Assembly: GCA_903834675.1 (NCBI GenBank)
Contig: CAILKC010000946.1
Location: 1 to 8,130 of the forward strand
From: an uncultured Victivallales bacterium
Lineage (GTDB): Bacteria; Verrucomicrobiota; Lentisphaeria; Oligosphaerales; JAFGRS01
Direction: 5' to 3'
DNA length: 8,130 nt
The notes under the pieces are model-generated. The model was not told the origin of the DNA, ran no database searches, and saw nothing but the letters and a program-made list of their open reading frames with translations. The position numbers and the translations under genes were made by a program. Below, piece after piece: positions 1 to 5,756 of the stretch; the first letter of the stretch is position 1; each line of letters starts with the position of its first letter.

Positions 1-1142
1 ATGTCAGCGATGAGTTCTTCCGCAGGCGGGAAGGCTTTGGCCAGCTCAGCGGCCAGCCACTTGCCCGCGACTTCGGTCGTCACCTCGCTGACCTGGGCCT
101 TCAGTTCCTCAGGCGGCCGGCGCTTGACGAACGGCCGGTAGTAGCGGACGACGGCTTTCTGCGACTTGGCGAGCTCGCCGGCCAAGCGCTGCCTGACTCG
201 CTCCTGGTGGGATGTGATGTGCTCACGGATGGCCGCAATGCGTTTCTCAACCTCCGGCAGCTTCGCACGCAATAGCACACGACCCCAGGATTCGCCGAGG
301 GACTTGGTGAAGGTCTTGAGCAGATCCCGGACGTCCTGCTCGATGCCCGCGCTGGAGACGGCACTGTCCTTTTCGATCAGGTCAAACGTGGTCCGCAGCC
401 GCTCCGCCACATCCACCCTGCCACCCAGGTTGACGATGGACTTGGGGATCTGTACCCGGCGCCGGGTGATGGCGCAGCCGCGCAGATGCACGTCGATGTA
501 CTGGATGTAGGGCGTGAAAACGCGCACCTGGCGGGCTATGTCGAACGGCACCGGTGGCGCTACTTCGAGTCGTCTACGGATCTCAGCGACCTGCCGTGGC
601 GAGACCTCCGCAACCCCGACCTCGACAACGTTGGCGTCCAAGGGAGCCTTGGGCGGGTCGGCGAGGTCCCGTGAAGCCTGGCCGGCAACAGCACCCGCAG
701 CGGCAGGCGGGAACGAGAAGAGTGGAAGCTGGGGCTCGGGCACGATGGCGCGTCGCAGTTCGGCCACCGCCGTGCCCGTCAGACGGACAGCGTTCGGCGT
801 CTCATCGCTCTGGGGTTCAGCGCTGACGCACAGGGGCGCCGGGGCATAGGTCCAGCCAACGCCGTCCACGATGGCCGCTCCCAGTCGTAGGCCAGGGCTG
901 TGCCGGACCGTGATCCCCGCGGCACGGAGCATCTCCACCGCCGCCAGGTCGCCAAGCCCGAGGCGGAACACGGACTCGCTGCAGTCGACCACCACCGTTA
1001 GCGCCGCGACCGGCAGACGCCGGGCCGCCAGCACCAGCGCTTCCGCGACGGCAGGATGGACGCCGGGACCGGCAACGACAGCCTCCTTGCCAGCGTAACG
1101 AACCAGCCTGGCCAGCTTCGCCGATGACATTGCCTCGAACAT
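1..1142 (-). CDS. Unrecognised protein with degenerate PLD-like N-terminus and helical C-terminus; C-terminal end beyond the left edge
   Basis: An uninterrupted frame starts at an ATG at 1142 and stays open to base 1, giving 380 complete codons and no stop, so the gene continues off the left edge. The start is well supported by AGGAGG four bases upstream; the next ATG (residue 5) is spaced less well. Residues about 5-105 alternate hydrophobic strands and helices and contain LGLGDLAAVEMLRAAGI and, at 83-97, PGLRLGAAIVDGVGW. This layout resembles a phospholipase-D-type half domain, but the HxK signature expected near residues 85-88 is absent, so catalysis by that mechanism is unlikely. Residues about 110-195 are a Pro/Ala-rich linker. 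Residues 205-235 (VFTPYIQYIDVHLRGC, then basic ITRRR) look like a compact beta element. Residues about 240-380 are mostly charged helix, possibly coiled coil. There is no signal peptide or membrane segment. I cannot name the family. Its position after a helicase and a DNA methyltransferase suggests a defence-island accessory protein; the fold assignment is inference. Confidence 0.85.
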   Translation of the reverse strand, partial: MFEAMSSAKLARLVRYAGKEAVVAGPGVHPAVAEALVLAARRLPVAALTVVVDCSESVFRLGLGDLAAVEMLRAAGITVRHSPGLRLGAAIVDGVGWTYAPAPLCVSAEPQSDETPNAVRLTGTAVAELRRAIVPEPQLPLFSFPPAAAGAVAGQASRDLADPPKAPLDANVVEVGVAEVSPRQVAEIRRRLEVAPPVPFDIARQVRVFTPYIQYIDVHLRGCAITRRRVQIPKSIVNLGGRVDVAERLRTTFDLIEKDSAVSSAGIEQDVRDLLKTFTKSLGESWGRVLLRAKLPEVEKRIAAIREHITSHQERVRQRLAGELAKSQKAVVRYYRPFVKRRPPEELKAQVSEVTTEVAGKWLAAELAKAFPPAEELIAD

Positions 1143-1146
1143 GCAA

Positions 1147-1152
1147 CCTCCT
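1147..1152 (-). promoter_or_regulatory. Shine-Dalgarno sequence AGGAGG for the gene starting at 1142
   Basis: Read on the minus strand, AGGAGG is followed by TTGC and then ATG. The match to the anti-Shine-Dalgarno is perfect over six bases, and the 4-nt spacing is slightly short. Two bases upstream of it lies a perfect GGGCC/GGCCC hairpin (1155-1167), which could influence ribosome access. This site decides the start of the partial gene. Confidence 0.75.
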
Positions 1153-1154
1153 CA

Positions 1155-1243
1155 GGGCCAACGGCCCGGCACCATACCAGCCTGGGGCAAGCGCAGCGTC
1201 GCCCCAGATGCACCGCACCCAAGGCCCCAAGGGCTGAAGGCCC
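1155..1243. repeat. Cluster of GGGC/GCCC palindromes (REP-like intergenic element)
   Basis: Several perfect short inverted repeats follow one another. GGGCC (1155-1159) pairs with GGCCC (1163-1167) across a 3-nt loop. CTGGGGC (1182-1188) pairs with GCCCCAG (1201-1207) across 12 nt. GCCC (1224-1227) pairs with GGGC (1231-1234), which can instead pair with GCCC (1240-1243), giving two alternative hairpins. From memory, phrases such as CAGCCTGGGGCAA and GGGCTGAAGGCCC recur in dispersed intergenic repeats of Planctomycetota and relatives; only one copy is visible here, so the repeat status is inferred. Confidence 0.5.
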
Positions 1244-1314
1244 GCCCTATCGCCCGCACACCCCGCCTACGGCCATCGGCCGAACCCAACACGTCCCGGC
1301 CGTCCATCGCCCGC

Positions 1315-1435
1315 TCGAAAGCGGTGTCGAGCCGCCGCAGTCCAAGGAGTCCCGCCGTGGTCGGGACTCAGTGCCATACCGCGTCGGCCGCCAGGCCAAG
1401 CTTTGGACTGCCGGTGGCTTGACACCGCTCTTCGG
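1315..1435. repeat. Long imperfect inverted repeat with an inner hairpin
   Basis: The left arm at 1321-1345 and the right arm at 1403-1428 are reverse complements except for one bulged base (1412) and two G:T pairs (1334/1415 and 1329/1420). Pairing extends outward, past one bulge at 1430, to about 1315 and 1435. The 57-nt interval holds a second perfect hairpin: GAGTCCCG at 1347-1354 and CGGGACTC at 1362-1369, with a 7-nt loop. Both G:T pairs are wobble pairs only in a plus-strand transcript; in the minus-strand transcript they become A/C mismatches. No direct target duplication or T tract is obvious, so an intrinsic terminator is unlikely. From memory, very similar sequence occurs as a dispersed element in planctomycete and verrucomicrobial genomes. 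Confidence 0.7.
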
Positions 1436-1475
1436 CCACACCCCCCAAGTTTGACGCCCATGCACCCGCGCCGCG

Positions 1476-4400
1476 TCAGCTCTCCGCGTCGTCCTCGACC
1501 GCAACGCTGGTTCCGCCCAGACCCAGGCGGTACTTGATGTCGTAGTTGATGATGAAATCCAGTTCCTCATCCGTGAAGCCGTAGTGCCGCGCCAATACCC
1601 GGTCGATCTCGTCAAGGATGGGCTTCGTGGCCGCGTAGTCAAATGTCTCGATGGTCAGCCCACTCTTCCGCATCATCTGCGAGGTCCCCTTGAGCCGCGC
1701 GATGTACACCGTGCCGAGGTCGGCCAGCCTTCGACCCATGCAAGGCTCCAGGCGGTCGGGGTTCAAGGGGAAGGCCAGGAGGTCACGGCGGTTAACGTTG
1801 CGGCAATCAGAGACGACGTTCCAGAACCAGAAGAACGTTGCGGAACTCAAGGCGGCGACCACTGCATGCACCGAGTCATCAGAAGACAAACCCAGCATTT
1901 TGAGTTCTGATGGCGCCAACCGCTCCTGCGTGCGGCAATCCACGACCTGCGGTATGAAGTCCAAGAAAGCCAGGAAATAACCGAACTTACGCGTGTAGAA
2001 CACGTTGTGCTCAGACGTGTCCACGACCGCGTGCCCAAGCCTGTCCCGTGCCGCTGACAAACGGGAGAAAGCGCGCACCTGTAGACCGTCCCCAAGCTTC
2101 TCAAGTGAGGCCGGAAACACGCTGAAGATCGGGTACGGCGGCGCGTACCTGACGCTGGCAGCGAACAGTGTCGCGAACTCCTCCCGGCGCCAACGCAAGT
2201 ACTGGGATGTGTGGACAGACACATGGCTTCCGTTCGCGCGACGCCCAACCAGTACCGTAAGGCGCTTCTGCGCTCCGTCGAACAACTGAGACGGACGGTT
2301 CGCGAAGCACGACACCCACAGCGGGCTGAGGAGGTCCAGCGTGAGTTGCTGTAGCGTCCTGAACCCGTCTGTGCCGAAGACTGAGATTGGCACGATAAGC
2401 CCTACGTGGCCAGCAGACTGCAGCAAATCAACGGCGCGCTCCGTGCAGAATGCGTAGAGGTCACCACAGGGGAGCGTTCGGTACCCTCTGATAGCATAGG
2501 CACCTTTGAGGCTGCCATACTCCACATACGGCGGGTTACCGATGATGGCGTCGAAGCCGCCCTGGTGCATAATGCCGTAGAAATCGACGAGCCAGTGGAA
2601 GGGCTTGTGGGAGGTGAGCCACTGCTCGTAGGCGCCCTTGCGCTTGAGCTTCACCCCGTAGTCCTCGGCCAGGTAGCGATTCAGTTCGTCCTCCAGAGCG
2701 CGCAGCTTGGCACGGAGAGCGCTCTTCGCTTCGCGGAACTCCTCAGAGTCCATGCCCTTCTCGGTCTGCATCTGGCGAAATAGCCCGTAGGCGCGGTCGG
2801 CCTCCGCGGCGCGCTCCTCAATGTCGGGCAGGGCGAGTTTCTTGATCAGGTCGTCGCCCATGGCCCGCTTGACGTCCTCGATGGAGGCGAACCCGACGAG
2901 GGTATTGCCGGCGCGGATGTTGAAGTCGATGTCCGGCAGCGGTTCGACGCCGAGGTTGGGCTTGCCCGGGTCGGGCTCGACCTGGGCCGCGAGCTTGAGG
3001 AAGAGCCGCAGCTTGCAGATCTCCACGGCTTCGTCCATGATGTCGACGCCGAAGAGGTTGGTGAGGATAATGGTCTTGAGGATGAAGTAGTCGGGGTTCG
3101 GGTGCTCGCCCACCAGCTTCAGGATCAGCTCGAAACGCCGGCGCAGGTTGGGGTGCGGGTCGCTGCCGGCGGCGCGCCAGTCCTCCAGAAACTCGCGCAT
3201 GCGCTGCAGGCAGGCTTCATAGAGCGGCTTGAGCACGTTCAGGGCAGCAAAGAGGAAGGCGCCGGAACCGCAGGTGGGGTCCAGCACTGTAATCCCGTGG
3301 CAGAGACCGCCGGGCTCGGTGGCGCCGCGTCCGGCGAGAGCGGTCCAGAAGGCGGAGAGGAACTCGGGGCTGTCGCAGTCCTCGATGAGGTCCTGGGCGA
3401 CCTGGCGGAGGTCGAGGTTCAGGGTGATGAGATCGTTGATCTCCAGGGGCTGGGTGGTATCCCGCAATCGCTCGCGCAACTCGGCGCAGCGCTGGCGCCG
3501 GGCCACGGTCTCGCGCCAGATCTCGGTGGGCAGGGCGAACTTGGCGGCAGCGCGCTCATTCCAGCGACCGCGCTGTGAGACATCCTTCAGGCCGCAGGCG
3601 ATATGCGGCGGCAACTCCAGATCCACGCCCTGGCGCACGGCGGGGTAGATGTAGCGGTCCGGCTCGGCGCGCAGGCGCTGCCAGGCCGGACCGTCGGGCG
3701 CGAAGGCCTCCGGCCGGCTGTCGCGCACGCGCTCCAGCAGGAATGGGATGATGGTGTTCTTGGAGATGTACCCGGTGATGTCTTCCTTGGTGTAGTAGGC
3801 CCCCATCTGCTTCTGGTTGATGTACTTCTCGAAGATGCAGCCGAGGACATCGGGGCTGATCTCGCGGCCGTCGGTGCGGGAGATGGGCCGGTCGTCCAAG
3901 TGCCAGTCATAGTCATCGAAGAAGGCAAAGACGCGGGCGAATGCCTGGTCGGGGATCTGGATGTCCGTGCAGCCCTCCTCGATGGGATGCTTCTGGAAGA
4001 TGCCGCCGTTCAGGTAGGGAATGCGGCCCAGGAGCTGATCGAGCTCCGGCGTACGTTCCGGCGACCCCAGGCCCTCGTGGAACAGCCGCAGCAGGAAGGT
4101 GCGGTAGAAGCTGTGGAACTGATCCCCGCCCCAGTGCTCCTGCACCTGCCGCAGGCGATGGGCCAGGTAACTGGTATCGCCGTCGAGAAAGCCCTTCTTC
4201 TGGATGAACCAGACGAACATCAGGCGGTTGAGCATGACCGACGAGTACCAGCGCTGGTTCTCGGGCGTATCGATGCCCTGGATGAACTCCTGGAAGGCCT
4301 GCTGCTGCTCCCGGAAGCGCTCGTAGAAGCGCTTGGTGACGACGTCGCGGTCCATGGCATCGCGCAGGGGCCGGGTCACCCCATCAAGCGTCAGCCCCTC

Positions 4401-4835
4401 TTCGTCATCGAGCGAGAAGGAGATCGCGCGGAGCTTCTGCAGCAGCGACTCGTAGGAATGCCCGGCATCGTAGCGGTACTCGCGGAAGGCGGCGGGCCGG
4501 TCGGGGCTCCGGGCGACGTACTGCCAGACCTGGGCCTGGGTCCGGCTGTCGGTGAAGATGTTCAGGTGCTCGAAGGAGAGCTTCGTAACCTCGGCGTCGA
4601 GGGCGCGGCGCAACGGGTAGTCGGGCATGCTGCCATCGGCCCGCGGTGCGACGTGGAAGATGCGCACGCCGCGCTTCTCCGCGACGACCTGCGCGGCGAA
4701 TGCCTCAGCCCCGACGGTAAGGGTATGGCATGCCACGCCGGCCGGGTAGTCCCAGCCCAGTTCCTGCGTGAAAAGCTCGCCGAAGTCGAAACCGACGATC
4801 CGTTCGCAGACAGCCATCCTGTCAAGGTTGGGCAT
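1476..4835 (-). CDS. Large N6-adenine DNA methyltransferase, Eco57I/type IIG-like (DrmMI- or PglX-like)
   Basis: This 1119-residue protein should transfer a methyl group from S-adenosylmethionine to adenine N6 in a specific DNA site. The segment FEKYINQKQMGAYYTKED (335-352) is the motif-X-like region typical of these enzymes. DPTCGSGAF (519-527) is motif I for cofactor binding, VD at 598-599 is the motif II acid, and NPPYVEY (767-773) is motif IV, the N6-adenine catalytic tetrad. Residues about 800-1030 fit a target recognition domain, and the C-terminus (EELDFIINYDIKYRLGLG) is characteristic of the class. The N-terminal ~330 residues show no clear PD-(D/E)XK nuclease site. The ATG at 4835 is preferred because AGGTGAT lies 8 nt upstream; an in-frame ATG at residue 7 is the alternative. 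Size and placement after an SNF2 helicase fit DrmMI of class 1 DISARM; PglXI of BREX type 3 is the alternative. The adenine methyltransferase call is firm; the system assignment is inferred. Confidence 0.93.
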   Translation of the reverse strand: MPNLDRMAVCERIVGFDFGELFTQELGWDYPAGVACHTLTVGAEAFAAQVVAEKRGVRIFHVAPRADGSMPDYPLRRALDAEVTKLSFEHLNIFTDSRTQAQVWQYVARSPDRPAAFREYRYDAGHSYESLLQKLRAISFSLDDEEGLTLDGVTRPLRDAMDRDVVTKRFYERFREQQQAFQEFIQGIDTPENQRWYSSVMLNRLMFVWFIQKKGFLDGDTSYLAHRLRQVQEHWGGDQFHSFYRTFLLRLFHEGLGSPERTPELDQLLGRIPYLNGGIFQKHPIEEGCTDIQIPDQAFARVFAFFDDYDWHLDDRPISRTDGREISPDVLGCIFEKYINQKQMGAYYTKEDITGYISKNTIIPFLLERVRDSRPEAFAPDGPAWQRLRAEPDRYIYPAVRQGVDLELPPHIACGLKDVSQRGRWNERAAAKFALPTEIWRETVARRQRCAELRERLRDTTQPLEINDLITLNLDLRQVAQDLIEDCDSPEFLSAFWTALAGRGATEPGGLCHGITVLDPTCGSGAFLFAALNVLKPLYEACLQRMREFLEDWRAAGSDPHPNLRRRFELILKLVGEHPNPDYFILKTIILTNLFGVDIMDEAVEICKLRLFLKLAAQVEPDPGKPNLGVEPLPDIDFNIRAGNTLVGFASIEDVKRAMGDDLIKKLALPDIEERAAEADRAYGLFRQMQTEKGMDSEEFREAKSALRAKLRALEDELNRYLAEDYGVKLKRKGAYEQWLTSHKPFHWLVDFYGIMHQGGFDAIIGNPPYVEYGSLKGAYAIRGYRTLPCGDLYAFCTERAVDLLQSAGHVGLIVPISVFGTDGFRTLQQLTLDLLSPLWVSCFANRPSQLFDGAQKRLTVLVGRRANGSHVSVHTSQYLRWRREEFATLFAASVRYAPPYPIFSVFPASLEKLGDGLQVRAFSRLSAARDRLGHAVVDTSEHNVFYTRKFGYFLAFLDFIPQVVDCRTQERLAPSELKMLGLSSDDSVHAVVAALSSATFFWFWNVVSDCRNVNRRDLLAFPLNPDRLEPCMGRRLADLGTVYIARLKGTSQMMRKSGLTIETFDYAATKPILDEIDRVLARHYGFTDEELDFIINYDIKYRLGLGGTSVAVEDDAES

Positions 4836-4843
4836 AGGCGGTT

Positions 4844-4850
4844 ATCACCT
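4844..4850 (-). promoter_or_regulatory. Shine-Dalgarno AGGTGAT for the methyltransferase
   Basis: On the minus strand AGGTGAT is seven bases identical to the 3' half of the AGGAGGTGATC consensus and sits 8 nt before the ATG at 4835. This favours that start over the in-frame ATG six codons later, which lacks a comparable site at good spacing. Confidence 0.6.
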
Positions 4851-4861
4851 GAACACCTGAA
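4846..4861. repeat. 8-bp tandem duplication in the methyltransferase leader
   Basis: CACCTGAA occurs twice in direct succession (4846-4853 and 4854-4861); on the transcribed strand this reads TTCAGGTG twice. The copy nearer the gene supplies part of the Shine-Dalgarno sequence, so the duplication adds a second partial site 8 nt further upstream. It lies in the 69-bp gap between the DUF3800 stop and the methyltransferase start. Confidence 0.65.
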
Positions 4862-4904
4862 CAGCTCTGACTTGAACCGAGGGAATTGGGCGGATATGGT
4901 TATG

Positions 4905-5741
4905 TCAGCGACCAGGAGCGGGCCGGTCCTCACCGACCCCGGAGTTCGTCTCCCTGGCCGCTCCTTTGTTTCTGTGACGGCGCACCAGCCATTGCAGGAC
5001 GTCATTCTGGGCTTCTCCGGCGCGATGAATGAGAGGCTCGACCAGGGCGATGCCCTGCTGGTCTGGTCCGGTCACCCGTAGCCCGGCCTTGGCTTCCTCC
5101 TTCTTCCTGGCGTAGAGAGCGCAGAGATCACAGAGCTGGAGGGGAAGACTGGTAGTGCTATCTATGAAGAAGCCTCTCTCAATGACCTGACTCAGGCGCA
5201 AGTCGCCGCGGTCCATGCGCAACTGCTTTTGGGCCAGCCCGAGGTCTGAGGACGTCTCCTTGTTCTCGTCCGCGATGAGGATCCCCAGTGCATCGGGGCC
5301 GATGGCGGCCAAGTGACGGTTCAGGGCCTGAACAAGGAAGGCGAACGCGGCGACGTGGGGATTGATGCGAGCCACGTCATCGCCAGTGCCGAACTCCCGG
5401 CGTTGCCAGTCAGCGAAGCGGACCTTGATGATGTGCCGGTAGAAGAACTTCAGCTTCAGACCCGCGGCAAGGCCCATCCATTCGTCCCGCAGCCGGAGCC
5501 GCTGCGCCAACGGGACGCCCCTGAGGCTGTGGCTGCCGTTGCGTAGGTCGACCCCATGCACCTCGAAGCCACTGGGATGTGGTGAGGGAAAGCAGGCTTC
5601 GAGGGTCTCAAGCAGTCGCGCCTCCAGCTGACGCCACTGGTCTTCATGCACCAGCAGAGCACCGAGGAGGAACACGGGCTGTTGGGGATCCTCCAGGTTG
5701 TTCCCTGTGTTGCCGCTCTCGTCCATGTAGATCAGGTACAC
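4905..5741 (-). CDS. DUF3800 domain protein
   Basis: This 278-residue protein begins MYLIYMDESGNTG, the hallmark N-terminus of DUF3800. Other family features follow in order: a FEVHGVDL strand at 59-66, an acidic segment ILIADENKE at 154-162, and a final block FFIDSTTSLPLQLCDLCALY at 191-210, matching the family's conserved DS...LQxxDL signature. The acidic residues D7, E8, E60, D158, D194 and D205 could form a metal site like that of RNase H-fold nucleases, but this is inferred and no biochemistry is known to me. The last ~25 residues are basic and low in structure. The start is GTG at 5741, with GGAGG 8 nt upstream; the helicase stop is only 15 bp away, so the two are very probably co-transcribed and translationally linked. 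DUF3800 proteins are common near defence and mobile genes. No membrane segment is seen. Confidence 0.9.
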   Translation of the reverse strand: MYLIYMDESGNTGNNLEDPQQPVFLLGALLVHEDQWRQLEARLLETLEACFPSPHPSGFEVHGVDLRNGSHSLRGVPLAQRLRLRDEWMGLAAGLKLKFFYRHIIKVRFADWQRREFGTGDDVARINPHVAAFAFLVQALNRHLAAIGPDALGILIADENKETSSDLGLAQKQLRMDRGDLRLSQVIERGFFIDSTTSLPLQLCDLCALYARKKEEAKAGLRVTGPDQQGIALVEPLIHRAGEAQNDVLQWLVRRHRNKGAARETNSGVGEDRPAPGR

Positions 5742-5749
5742 TGCCCTCG

Positions 5750-5754
5750 CCTCC
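5750..5754 (-). promoter_or_regulatory. Shine-Dalgarno GGAGG for the DUF3800 gene
   Basis: GGAGG on the minus strand lies 8 nt before the GTG start at 5741 and 2 nt after the helicase TGA (5759-5757). The MDESG motif begins only five codons into the frame, so a later start would remove it; the site therefore fixes the GTG start. Confidence 0.65.
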
Positions 5755-5756
5755 GG

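Larger units (their letters stand above)
1143..1475. other. 333-bp non-coding spacer filled with palindromic elements
   Basis: This is the only gap longer than 300 bases in the window. It lies between the methyltransferase stop and the next gene's start. The open frames crossing it are repeat-derived and without start-site support. It holds a ribosome binding site, a cluster of short GC-rich palindromes next to the downstream gene, and a long imperfect inverted repeat nearer the methyltransferase. I saw no convincing -35/-10 promoter pair and no stem followed by a T tract. The gap contrasts with the tight spacing of the other three genes, so the two elements may have been inserted into an operon. 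Confidence 0.7.

Noticed and set aside
166..826. Several overlapping plus-strand frames of 60-115 codons
   Set aside because: They are shadows of the continuous minus-strand gene at 1-1142 and show no domain or ribosome binding site.
1171..1190. Possible promoter with TTGCCC and extended -10 TGGTATGGT on the minus strand
   Set aside because: The two boxes are only 8 nt apart and the -10 is a weak match inside a palindromic repeat.
817..1230. Minus-strand 137-codon frame crossing the palindromic spacer into the partial gene
   Set aside because: It is out of frame with the better supported 380-codon gene, which has a strong ribosome binding site; its composition is repeat-like and Arg/Gly-rich.
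1315..1435. Intrinsic terminator for the methyltransferase transcript
   Set aside because: There is no T tract after either the large stem or the inner hairpin, and the loop of the large stem is far too long.
1247..1642. Minus-strand 131-codon frame through the inverted repeat
   Set aside because: It overlaps the methyltransferase 3' end in another frame and its unique part is translated repeat sequence; no start signal seen.
3603..5081. A 492-codon open frame on the plus strand antisense to the methyltransferase and the DUF3800 end
   Set aside because: It lies opposite genes with clear motifs, its translation has no recognisable domain, and long antisense open frames are expected in high-GC DNA.
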